DNA of 46,475 bases from Candidatus Cloacimonadota bacterium (GCA_030611765.1 JAUWPE010000004.1:1-46475), one strand, 5' to 3'; counted from the first letter of the stretch, positions 8,698 to 17,511 are shown. The notes: a model not told the origin generated them from the letters alone. Translations and numbers: made by a program.

Positions 8698-10230
8698 TCA
8701 ATGTCTGAAATGTCTCATTCCTGTAAAGATCATAGTAATTTTATGCTCATTGCATGCCCGGATAACTTCTTCATCACGAACCGACCCACCCGGTTGAATT
8801 ACTGCAGTGATACCCTTTTTGGCAATCATATCAATAGTATCCCGAAAAGGAAAGAAAGCATCGGAGCCAAGTGCACAATCCTGCACACTCAATCCGAATT
8901 TCTGTGCTTTTGATAGTGCAATTTCCGTGGAATCTATTCTGCTTGGTTGCCCCATTCCGAGTCCGATCGTTCTATCCTCCCTGCATATTGCTATGGCATT
9001 TGACTTAAGATGATTCACTGTTTTCCATGCAAAACGCAATTTTTTCCATTCTGTTTCAGAAGGTTTCCGCTCCGTAACAATTTGCCAGTTTTCTTCAATG
9101 TCACAAGAACTATCTTCCTGCTGAAGGAGGATACCTTTCATGCATGACCGGACATTATAAGTTCCGATAAATGTCTCAAGTGCATCTAAATTAAAAATAA
9201 CGAGCCGTCTGTTTTTCTTTTTCTTCAGTATTTCAAGCACATCATCTGGAAAATCCGGTGCGATAATTATTTCTGTAAATATCTTGTTAATCTCAAGTGC
9301 TGCATCCATATCCAAAGATTGGTTTGAGACGACAATGCCGCCAAAGGGAGATTGGGTATCAGTTGCAAAAGCTTTCTCATATGCTTCTTTCAAATTCTCT
9401 GCTGAACCGATCCCGCAGGGATTGCAGTGTTTAAAAATTGCGATCGTCGGTTTATCTTTGAAATCAAGGATAGTCTTCAGAGCAGCATCAATATCCTGAA
9501 AATTATTAAATGAAAGCGCCTTCCCGTGAAGCTGATGTATAACCGGATTATCATCATAATATCCTGCTTTTTGATGAGGATTCTCCCCATAACGAAGGGT
9601 TTGAGAAAGCGGTAAAGAGAGAGAAAATTGTGAGGGCAAATCTTCTTCACATATTTTGGAGAAGTAGTTAGAAATATATGCATCATATTCTGCTGTATGC
9701 TGGAATGCCTTCCGAGCTAAATTTTTCCTGAATTCATGAGATACTTCACCATTTTCCTTCAATTCATCAAGTACTTTTGGATAATCACATTTATCTACGA
9801 TGATAGTAATGCTGTTAAAATTCTTTGCAGCAGCCCGAACCATTGTCGGACCGCCAATATCTATCTGCTCGATCGCTTCAGCTTCTGTTACATCAGGAGT
9901 AGCAATGGTTTTTCTAAAAGGATAGAGATTCACAACTACGAGATCGATCGGCTTAATTTTCTGTTGTTCAAGCGCTTCCAAATGTTCAGGATTATTTTTA
10001 TCAGCAAGTATTCCTCCATGAATAGCCGGATGAAGGGTTTTAACTCTTCCATTCATGATCTCGGGGAATCCGGTAATATCTGAAACTTTTGTAACTGGAA
10101 TTCCATTTTCTTGAAGGTGTTTGAAAGTTCCTCCCGTTGAAATGATCTCAAAATCCAATGCAACGATTTCTTGTGCAAAATCTATAATGCCTGATTTATC
10201 TGAAACACTTATGAGTGCTCTTTTTTTCAT
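8698..10230 (-). CDS. purH: Bifunctional phosphoribosylaminoimidazolecarboxamide formyltransferase / IMP cyclohydrolase
   Basis: MKKRALISVSDKSGIIDFAQEIVALDFEIISTGGTFKHLQENGIPVTKVSDITGFPEIMNGRVKTLHPAIHGGIL...RYGENPHQKAGYY...AIFKHCNPCGIG...SDAFFPFRDTID. Confidence 0.97.
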   Translation of the reverse strand: MKKRALISVSDKSGIIDFAQEIVALDFEIISTGGTFKHLQENGIPVTKVSDITGFPEIMNGRVKTLHPAIHGGILADKNNPEHLEALEQQKIKPIDLVVVNLYPFRKTIATPDVTEAEAIEQIDIGGPTMVRAAAKNFNSITIIVDKCDYPKVLDELKENGEVSHEFRKNLARKAFQHTAEYDAYISNYFSKICEEDLPSQFSLSLPLSQTLRYGENPHQKAGYYDDNPVIHQLHGKALSFNNFQDIDAALKTILDFKDKPTIAIFKHCNPCGIGSAENLKEAYEKAFATDTQSPFGGIVVSNQSLDMDAALEINKIFTEIIIAPDFPDDVLEILKKKKNRRLVIFNLDALETFIGTYNVRSCMKGILLQQEDSSCDIEENWQIVTERKPSETEWKKLRFAWKTVNHLKSNAIAICREDRTIGLGMGQPSRIDSTEIALSKAQKFGLSVQDCALGSDAFFPFRDTIDMIAKKGITAVIQPGGSVRDEEVIRACNEHKITMIFTGMRHFRH

Positions 10231-10761
10231 CTATTTATCCTTTATAATATTCCCGGTTTGTTTAAATCCGACTTCTTTCCTTGCTGGCTCAGGTTGCTCC
10301 ATAAGTTTCTTTAAAACCTGAAAAACAACTTGAAACTGCTTATCATATTTCTTTTCTATTTCTTGAAATTTTCGGTTAAGTTCCTCATTGGTTTGAAGTA
10401 ATTTTCTAAGTTTTACAAATGCCCTCATTATTGCTATATTCACTTTTATAGCCCGTTCACTATTAAGCACAGATGAAAGCATTGCGATCCCCTGTTCTGT
10501 GAAAGCGAATGGTTGATTCCTTCGTCCCCCCCAACTTGATATCACATTTTGTGATTTCAAATTCTCCCATTCTCCGGCTGTAAGTTGAAACATAAAATCA
10601 TCAGGAAATCGTTCAATATTTCTTTTAACAGCTTGATTTAATACCCTTGTTTCAACTACATAAAGCTCCGCAAGATCGCTATCCAGCATCACTTTGCTTG
10701 AACGAATAAAAATAATTTTATTCATTAATGTTTCTGAAGGCACAAGCGAATTATTTTTCAT
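10231..10761 (-). CDS. ORF6N-domain (phage antirepressor-like) DNA-binding protein
   Basis: [104 protein letters not shown] is the ORF6N signature. Confidence 0.9.
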   Translation of the reverse strand: MKNNSLVPSETLMNKIIFIRSSKVMLDSDLAELYVVETRVLNQAVKRNIERFPDDFMFQLTAGEWENLKSQNVISSWGGRRNQPFAFTEQGIAMLSSVLNSERAIKVNIAIMRAFVKLRKLLQTNEELNRKFQEIEKKYDKQFQVVFQVLKKLMEQPEPARKEVGFKQTGNIIKDK

Positions 10762-10803
10762 ATCTCTCTATTACAGGATTTTTAAATAGTGCATGATTTC
10801 AGA

Positions 10804-11589
10804 TCACTCAAATGTTAATGTAACATTAATATCATGCCCTGACTCAATCAATACACTATCAATGTGAACAGGTGAATAATCCTGATGAAAAGCCCAGATA
10901 TCGACATATGGAGTGACCGTAAAATCACCTACAAGACAACCCTCTTCATCATATTGATCTCCAACATAATTAAGTGGTAAAACCTGTGTGAATATTGTGA
11001 AACGACCTGCATCGCTTGTTGTACTCAAAGGTGTTATATTATCATAAGTAAAATCGTTGTAATCCTTGAAAACAAAAAGTGTGTCGCAAAAAAGTTCATC
11101 TTTGGCATATAACATTACTTTGTAAGCACCATTTTGAAAATTGTTGTTATCGTTATTTTTTCCGTTCCAGACAACCTGACCATGTCCTGCCTGGCAAGAT
11201 TGATTAGCGAGAATAGTTTTAACTTCATTATAAAAATTATCTTCAATCCATACAGATATCGTGCATGGAGAACCTAATTGGAATATAATATTTGTTGAAT
11301 TGGTAAATGGATTAGGATAATTTCCCAGAATACTAGTGGGAGGAATTGGTGGGTCAGGATCAACCGAGTCTCTAACGGTAAAGTTATTTTTCAAAAATCC
11401 ATTTTTACTCCCGATAGGATAGTCACAATCAATATTAAAATTCACCAAAATCTTGGCATCAGCTACCGGATTGCCGGAAGGATCATGCACTGTACCATTT
11501 ATTTTAGACGCAATCCCGGGGGATGTAGCTTTTTCACATCCAACAATAAAAACAAATAAAATCATGCAAAATATTATTATCTTTCTCAT
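10804..11589 (-). CDS. Lipoprotein with carboxypeptidase-regulatory-like domain and an internal FlgD/T9SS-tail-like module
   Basis: MRKIIIFCMILFVFIVGCEKATSPG (lipobox) ... INGTVHDPSGNPVADAKILVNF ... LGNYPNPFTNSTNIIFQL...WNGKNNDNNNFQNGAYKVMLYA. Confidence 0.65.
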   Translation of the reverse strand: MRKIIIFCMILFVFIVGCEKATSPGIASKINGTVHDPSGNPVADAKILVNFNIDCDYPIGSKNGFLKNNFTVRDSVDPDPPIPPTSILGNYPNPFTNSTNIIFQLGSPCTISVWIEDNFYNEVKTILANQSCQAGHGQVVWNGKNNDNNNFQNGAYKVMLYAKDELFCDTLFVFKDYNDFTYDNITPLSTTSDAGRFTIFTQVLPLNYVGDQYDEEGCLVGDFTVTPYVDIWAFHQDYSPVHIDSVLIESGHDINVTLTFE

Positions 11590-11603
11590 CGCTTTCCTTT
11601 CAT

Positions 11604-13361
11604 TCAATTTTTCCTTGCATTAACCACATAAAAGAACGCCCCTTTTTCTATGTCCTCATCCCATTTAATATACTCGGGTTCTTTGTAATCTGTAAATAAT
11701 TCTTTCACAATCTGTTTCGCATCTTCAATATGTTTTTTATAAAGATTATTAGATTCTTTGCGGTTTGAGTCCTGTTCAAATTCGATATTTATAATCCTAT
11801 CAAAATTAAGATCAAGCTGAATTTCCGAATCCATAGCATCAACATGCGACCATTCACCTGATGTTATATCAAATTTATATAATGACAGGAAGAGATGTCC
11901 ATATTCAGAGATAAGTTTGATCGCTTCAATGATATAGCTGAATTCTTCATATGAGAGTGAATAGTGCACATTCAATCGTACCCATCCGGGCTTCATGCCT
12001 TCAAGATTTATTATCCCCGTAAAACAGCGATACATTTTTGAAGCGATATCGTCAAAATGCAGGAGTCTGTGTCCATAGGGTCCGGCGCAGGAGCACCCAG
12101 CCCTTGTTTGAATACCAAAAAGATCATTGAGGAGCTTTGTCACGAATTTGGGGTGAAGAATTCTATCATTATGTTTGATATTGAACGCAATGATGCCGAT
12201 CTTGCTCTCTTGATCTTTAGGTCCGTAAATGATCATTCGTTCATCATCTTTAAAAGCATTTAAAAACTCAGTTACGTAAAAATCTTCGATTGCTTCAATT
12301 GTATCGACACCTATTCTATTCTTAAGCTGAAGAACCATTGATGACTTGATCGCCTGCATAATGCCCGGAGTGCCGGGTTTTTCCCGCGTTTCAATATCAT
12401 CTACATAGCATTCTTTATCAAAACTGACAAATTTAACCGTGCCACCTGCAGCAATAGTCGGCGGAAGATCGCTTCGATAGATATTTTCATTTATAATAAG
12501 AATTCCAGAAGAACCAGGACCACCGAGAAATTTATGGGGTGAGAAAAAGATTGCATCAAAATAACTCTTTTCATCTCGGTTCATATCAATTTCAATATAG
12601 GGAGCGCAGGCAGCAAAATCGAAACACGCAATAGCATTGTTTTCATGCAAGATTTTTGCAACTTCATAAACCGGAGTTTTTATTCCTGTCACATTTGATG
12701 CTGCAGAGAATGATCCGATCTTTTGTCTTTTATTGTATTTTGGATCAGACACCTCTTTTTCAAGTGCTTTCAGATTAAGCACTTCGTTCTCATTAAGAGG
12801 AATTTCTATAACCTCGCACAGAGTTTGGCGCCACATTATCTCATTAGAATGGTGCTCATAGGGACCAACAAAAACAATTGGTTTATTCTTTTCTATGAAA
12901 TCCAACAATTTTTTATGACATTCTGCATGAGATTCTTTATTTATCTCAATGCAACTATCGAGAAATTTGTTCACTCTTTCTTGCGTAGTCGGAGACCAGT
13001 ACACACCAAGGATCTGTTGCAAGCGAGTGATCCCACCTGTTGTACCGGTTCCTGTAAAAATGATCTTTCCCTTTTCACCGGCATTGACCAAATCCTTTAT
13101 ATGTGCTTCGGCTTCATTTAAAAGCCGGGTCATTGTTTTTCCTGTGAAATCATCTTCTGTGTGCGTATTTGCATAGAACTGGAGAATATACTGAAGATAG
13201 TTCTCGATAAAATCCACTGCTCGACCGCTTGCTGTATAATCTGCATACACGAGCGGTTTTGTTCCAAAAGGTGTTTCAAAAGGCATATTCCTGCCGATGA
13301 TGCTCTTCCTGAGCCAATTCAATTTGTTGATTTTTGTTAATTCATTAATTTTCATAATCAT
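11604..13361 (-). CDS. Aminotransferase class V / cysteine-desulfurase-fold PLP protein (585 aa)
   Basis: YADYTASGRAVDFIENY...FTGTGTTGGITRL...YEHHSNEIMWRQ...CFDFAACAPYIEID...FFSPHKFLGGPGSSGIL (PLP-Lys region)...IQTRAGCSCAGPYGHRLL. Confidence 0.85.
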   Translation of the reverse strand: MIMKINELTKINKLNWLRKSIIGRNMPFETPFGTKPLVYADYTASGRAVDFIENYLQYILQFYANTHTEDDFTGKTMTRLLNEAEAHIKDLVNAGEKGKIIFTGTGTTGGITRLQQILGVYWSPTTQERVNKFLDSCIEINKESHAECHKKLLDFIEKNKPIVFVGPYEHHSNEIMWRQTLCEVIEIPLNENEVLNLKALEKEVSDPKYNKRQKIGSFSAASNVTGIKTPVYEVAKILHENNAIACFDFAACAPYIEIDMNRDEKSYFDAIFFSPHKFLGGPGSSGILIINENIYRSDLPPTIAAGGTVKFVSFDKECYVDDIETREKPGTPGIMQAIKSSMVLQLKNRIGVDTIEAIEDFYVTEFLNAFKDDERMIIYGPKDQESKIGIIAFNIKHNDRILHPKFVTKLLNDLFGIQTRAGCSCAGPYGHRLLHFDDIASKMYRCFTGIINLEGMKPGWVRLNVHYSLSYEEFSYIIEAIKLISEYGHLFLSLYKFDITSGEWSHVDAMDSEIQLDLNFDRIINIEFEQDSNRKESNNLYKKHIEDAKQIVKELFTDYKEPEYIKWDEDIEKGAFFYVVNARKN

Positions 13362-14535
13362 CTATCTCAAGAGTATTAATTGCCTTAATCAGTCTATCTG
13401 ATTCTTCTTCTCTAAATTTAAAATTTATAAACTCAAAATTGTTTTTTACCCATTCTTTAATTTTTTTATTTTCATCAGTAATATTATCGTTTTTTAGATT
13501 AAATACTCTTGCTATTCTCTTCTTAATCTCCATTGCATCAGGATTAATAATATAAATCTCAGTATTTTTATTAATAAATGAAAAGATAAAATTCGATACA
13601 GTATCAGCTAATGGCAAACTATATCCAATAAAATATATTTTGCTTGCATTTTTTACTGCCTTAACTGCACGTTTCACTAAATTAATTTCAATAGATTTAT
13701 TAAAAAGTTTAATAAACGTTGGTGTTATTATAGCTGGATTATGTAAATGCCATTTTCTTTGCATTTTATATAAATCATCAATTTCTATTTTGAGATTCTC
13801 AAAATAAGATATATTGCTTTTAACATCGGCTAACATAATACTAATATCACTATTATAATTTGAATATTTCCAATTAACTGATCCATGGAGTTTGATGAAT
13901 TTGACTTGCGTTTTGGGATAATTTTTATTTATTATCTTTTCAAATTTTAATATTTCACCAAAGCCATAACCATCAACAGGATTCCATAACTTCCTCAACC
14001 ATAGCCCTTGTTCAACTAATAAATCATAATTATAAGTAATAATTGAGTCATTTTCTTGAACTAATTCTAAAGATTTTAATAAATATTCTTTGTTATATTT
14101 TACATTTTGTGGTAGAAACAGTTCAGAGAGATAATGAATAATAAAATCTCTAGCTTTTTCTAAGTCGGATTTTTGAAGCCCCTGTATAAATGGAATAAAG
14201 CAATGCTGTAAATCTACGTCTTCTCCTTGTGGACTATAAGGTGCTAAAAGATTTAATTCTATTATCGTAAGAATATATTCTATATTTATCGGGCGCTCTT
14301 CAAACGGTTGTACTTCTGCGTTCGACATTTTTTCTAATATTCTTAATTTATCATTTATCTGATCTGCTAAATAGTTCATTAACTTTTTAAAAGCAGTGTA
14401 TTTCTTTTCAAACCTTGTAGTGACAGGCTTTTTTTTATGCAGAGAATATATTTCCTTAATTAAATCCTCAGCTAAAGGGAGATTAGCGACATCCTTTGAA
14501 TAGCCTGCACCAAAAACAAACAATCTATTTTTCAT
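13345..14535 (-). CDS. SIR2-like domain protein (candidate NADase / defence-type SIR2)
   Basis: MKNRLFVFGAGYSKDVANLPLAEDLIKEI (GAGxS), DSIITYNYDLLVEQGL (TYNxD), VKFIKLHGSVNWKYS (LHGS), AIITPTFIK, KIYFIGYSLPLADT, IYIINPD. Confidence 0.8.
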   Translation of the reverse strand: MKNRLFVFGAGYSKDVANLPLAEDLIKEIYSLHKKKPVTTRFEKKYTAFKKLMNYLADQINDKLRILEKMSNAEVQPFEERPINIEYILTIIELNLLAPYSPQGEDVDLQHCFIPFIQGLQKSDLEKARDFIIHYLSELFLPQNVKYNKEYLLKSLELVQENDSIITYNYDLLVEQGLWLRKLWNPVDGYGFGEILKFEKIINKNYPKTQVKFIKLHGSVNWKYSNYNSDISIMLADVKSNISYFENLKIEIDDLYKMQRKWHLHNPAIITPTFIKLFNKSIEINLVKRAVKAVKNASKIYFIGYSLPLADTVSNFIFSFINKNTEIYIINPDAMEIKKRIARVFNLKNDNITDENKKIKEWVKNNFEFINFKFREEESDRLIKAINTLEIDDYEN

Positions 14536-14616
14536 TATTTTTATATTTTTATTTTGTTAAGGATCTTGAGTGTATTGATTTGTTATGGTTTTGTGGATAT
14601 CCAGATCCTGGTATTT

Positions 14617-14756
14617 TTGCCATTCTCTTTTTAATCTCCATTGCATTAGGATTAATAATATAAATCTTAGATTTTTTTTAATAAAAAAAGATAAAATTCG
14701 ATACTGTATCAGATAATGGCAAACTATATCCAATAAAATATATTTTGCTTGCGTAA
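14617..14756 (-). pseudogene. Decayed partial copy of the SIR2-like gene
   Basis: Near-identical to 13508-13647 with a net 3-nt deletion. The minus-strand translation in the parental frame reads ASKIYFIGYSLPLSDTVSNFIFFY*KKSKIYIINPNAMEIKKRMAK, with an in-frame stop. Confidence 0.8.
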
Positions 14757-14942
14757 GTATTTTTTTATCTTGCATAAACAATCTCATATACTGCTTAAAA
14801 TACAAAATAATATTTCTTGCTTAATTAGGCAAGGAATATCTCGAATTTCTTGACATAGTATTTATAGGAAACATTTATCTTAAATAAGATTAAATATGTA
14901 TCAAGGATGTTTATTAATGGTTATTATTTATTATAGTCGGCC

Positions 14943-14986
14943 CATATACTGCTTAATGCAATGTCGCAGTATAATATATGTTAGAC
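14943..14986 (+). other. Possible integron recombination half-site (attC 3' part or attI-like) ending in GTTAGAC
   Basis: Hairpin CATATACTGC...GCAGTATAATATATG followed by GTTAGAC (matches GTTRRRY). No RYYYAAC partner is visible upstream. Confidence 0.35.
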
Positions 14987-15059
14987 AAATAGAACAAATA
15001 TATTCATGCTAATGAAATCATATTCTAACAAATTATTATTTAAATTGAGGTCTTATAAA

Positions 15060-15581
15060 ATGAGAAATATAATACTTTTAATTTTAGTCCTACTTGTCTT
15101 TGATTGTACTAAAAATGGAGAACAGAATCAAGATATGGCAAAAAAGGATAACGAGATTATAGAAATGGGAGAATATTCAGGGCCAAAAGATACTCCCCGA
15201 AAGTTTGAAAAAAGTAATATTGAGAAATTAATTGCCCCACACATTAAAAAGGCAAAACAAACTTTGCCAGAGGCGAAAAAGAAGTTTTTAGAAGGTTTAC
15301 CCTATGGGTACAGTTTTTTCGTTACTGTAAATTTGAGAAGCAATTCTGGTGACAAAGAAAATGCATTTATTAAAGTCGAACTGTGGGACAATAACAAAAT
15401 CACCGGAATATTATCAACAAAATTGCAATTGGTCAAAGAATATCAATTTGGACAAAGGTTAATTGTATCAGAAGATAAGGTTCTAGATTGGACTATAACT
15501 TCCCCTAACGGTGAGGAGGAAGGAAACTTTATGGGGAAATTCCTTGATTCATACTATAAACAAAATGATCGGCAAAAATGA
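15060..15581 (+). CDS. Lipoprotein with DUF2314-like domain
   Basis: Start MRNIILLILVLLVFDCTKNG (lipobox). Core FFVTVNLRSNSGDKENAFIKVELWDNNKITGILSTKLQLVKEYQFGQRLIVSEDKVLDWTITSPNGEEEGNFMGKFL resembles DUF2314. Confidence 0.6.
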   Translation: MRNIILLILVLLVFDCTKNGEQNQDMAKKDNEIIEMGEYSGPKDTPRKFEKSNIEKLIAPHIKKAKQTLPEAKKKFLEGLPYGYSFFVTVNLRSNSGDKENAFIKVELWDNNKITGILSTKLQLVKEYQFGQRLIVSEDKVLDWTITSPNGEEEGNFMGKFLDSYYKQNDRQK

Positions 15582-15602
15582 TATTGTTAAATGAATTTTG
15601 CT

Positions 15603-15672
15603 ATCTAACAAAGCGCTACACCTGACAAAAAATAGCTGCGCGATTTTTTATAGGTGATTATAGTCGTTATGT
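15603..15672 (+). other. attC-like site (integron cassette recombination site)
   Basis: ATCTAAC (fits RYYYAAC) AAAGCGCTACACCTGACAAAAAATAGCTGCGCGATTTTTTATAGGTGATTATAGTC GTTATGT. CACCT/AGGTG and AAAAAAT/ATTTTTT arms with offset (extrahelical) bases, located just after the stop of the preceding ORF. Confidence 0.75.
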
Positions 15673-15719
15673 TTTAAATAAAAAACCATAGAAGAAAAAT
15701 AATTTAAGGAGAAATAAAA

Positions 15720-15824
15720 ATGGGAGACAAAGGAAAAAAAGATAAGGGTAAAAAGGAAAGTCAAAAAAAAGCTAAACTTTCACTTAAGGAAAAACGTAAG
15801 CAGAAAAAAGAGAAAAATCAATAA
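15720..15824 (+). CDS. Small Lys-rich protein, 34 aa (MGDKGKKDKGKKESQKKAKLSLKEKRKQKKEKNQ)
   Basis: Good RBS AAGGAG 8 nt upstream; ATG at 15720, TAA at 15822-15824. Not in the ORF track because of its length. Lies between two attC-like sites. Confidence 0.55.
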   Translation: MGDKGKKDKGKKESQKKAKLSLKEKRKQKKEKNQ

Positions 15825-15913
15825 GGATTAAGAAGCATCACCGTGAAATGTGGCGGATCGGAAGAACTGTCCGCATTCTCGGATACCTATTTTTTATCAA
15901 TATATTGCTTTCA

Positions 15914-15974
15914 GCAATGTAACGTCAAGGTGAGTGGGGCTAAGCCCTTTTGCCGGTAATGCTCATCGTTATAT
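15914..15974 (+). other. Second, weaker attC-like site
   Basis: TAACG (15920) ... TGAG ... GGGCT-A-AGCCC ... CTCA ... CGTTA (15971): nested inverted arms in attC order. The RYYYAAC box is imperfect (ATGTAAC). Confidence 0.5.
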
Positions 15975-16084
15975 CGCTTAAATAAAAAATATTTTGGGCG
16001 GAGTTAATCTGTTCAGTAAAAAGAAAAATTTAGACAATAGTATTTATAAAGCTATTTTAATATAAAGGAATAAATTATAAAATT

Positions 16085-17356
16085 ATGCAATTTAAAGATC
16101 TAAAAATTATTGAGCCAATCTTAAAAGCTCTAAAAGAAGTAAATTATACAGAGCCAACATCAATACAGGAAAAAGCGATTCCGCTCATTCTAAAAAGAAA
16201 TGATGTATTAGGTAGTGCTCAAACCGGGACAGGTAAAACAGCGGCTTTTGCCATTCCCATTCTGCAGCACCTCTTTCACGACCGTCAGCAGAATGACAAC
16301 CCGCGCAAAATTAAGTCGCTCATCATCACTCCTACCCGCGAATTGGCGATTCAAATTGGTATCAGTTTTGCGGTTTATGGAAAATTCACAGGAATCAAAA
16401 ACACTGTTGTTTTCGGTGGTGTGAAGCAGGGTGCACAAACGGATGCCCGTCGCAAAGGTGTCGATGTTCTCGTGGCTACGCCTGGAAGACTTCTGGATTT
16501 GATAGATCAGGGTTTCATCAGCTTGAATGCTATCGAATATTTTGTATTGGACGAAACTGACAGGATGCTCGACATGGGTTTCATCAACGACATTCGAAAG
16601 ATCATCGCCAAATTACCAGCAAAACGTCAGTCTTTGTTTTTTTCAGCGACAATGCCGGAAAGCATTGTAAAACTTTCGAGGAAAATTTTGATAAATCCAA
16701 CGAAAGTCGACGTAAGTCCGATTTCATCTACTGCTGAAACTATCCGGCAATATCTGTATTATACCAACAGAATAAACAAGAAAGATTTGCTGCTTCATAT
16801 ACTTAAGGATCAAAATATCGATCAGGTATTGTTATTTTCCAGGACAAAACACGGGGCTGACAAAATAGCTCGTAACCTGAAAAAACATAAGATCAAATCG
16901 GCAGCTATACATGGTGATAAAGCCCAAAATAACCGGCAAAAAGTCCTGGCGCAATTTAAAGCCGGAGAAACCAGGGTGTTGGTGGCAACGGATATTGCAG
17001 CCAGGGTGATCGACATAGACAAACTAAAATATGTCATCAATTATGATATACCGAATGTAGCCGAAACATACGTCCACAGGATAGGTAGATCCGGTAGAGC
17101 AGGGGAAGAAGGAAATGCTATATCCCTTTGCGAACCTGAAGAAAATGCTTATATCAGAGACATTGAAAAATTGATAAACCTGAAAATAAAACGTGTTAAA
17201 GAAAACCCTTTTCCGCAAACAGATAAGCCGATGACAGAAAAGGAAAAAAAGGAATGGGAAAAAGAGAAACAGCGAAGAAAACAAGAATTCTTTGCTGCAA
17301 AAAACAGCAAACAAAATAGAACAAATTTATCAAAGTTTTCCAAGAAAAATAAATAG
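16085..17356 (+). CDS. DEAD-box RNA helicase (RhlE-like) with variant motifs
   Basis: Q motif, AQTGTGKTAAFAIP, TPTRELAIQI, ATPGRLLDL, VLDETDRMLDMGF (motif II DETD), SATMP, ATDIAARVIDID (motif V), YVHRIGRSGRAG. Confidence 0.93.
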   Translation: MQFKDLKIIEPILKALKEVNYTEPTSIQEKAIPLILKRNDVLGSAQTGTGKTAAFAIPILQHLFHDRQQNDNPRKIKSLIITPTRELAIQIGISFAVYGKFTGIKNTVVFGGVKQGAQTDARRKGVDVLVATPGRLLDLIDQGFISLNAIEYFVLDETDRMLDMGFINDIRKIIAKLPAKRQSLFFSATMPESIVKLSRKILINPTKVDVSPISSTAETIRQYLYYTNRINKKDLLLHILKDQNIDQVLLFSRTKHGADKIARNLKKHKIKSAAIHGDKAQNNRQKVLAQFKAGETRVLVATDIAARVIDIDKLKYVINYDIPNVAETYVHRIGRSGRAGEEGNAISLCEPEENAYIRDIEKLINLKIKRVKENPFPQTDKPMTEKEKKEWEKEKQRRKQEFFAAKNSKQNRTNLSKFSKKNK

Positions 17357-17394
17357 GACTTATGATGGGTAGTACCGGTTCGAAAATGAGTACA

Positions 17395-17511
17395 ATTAAT
17401 AAACAAAAACGCGTGCGGGTCACCTGTAGTATAGTTAATCCGGGCACGCTTATTAGCAATTTAAAGTTTACTGGCCTATTTGTTTTTGTCATGCTATCGC
17501 CAGCGTTATGT
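17395..17511 (+). other. Candidate third, longer attC-like structure
   Basis: AATAAACAAAAAC...GCGTGC...GCACGC...GTTTTTGT...CAGCGTTATGTT. Inverted arms AAACAAAAAC/GTTTTTGT and GCGTGC/GCACGC. The next ORF starts ~20 nt downstream. Confidence 0.35.

Noticed and set aside
14557-14805. Minus-strand ORF of 82 aa from the ORF track
   Set aside because: It is an out-of-frame reading of the decayed SIR2 fragment; the meaningful frame has a stop.
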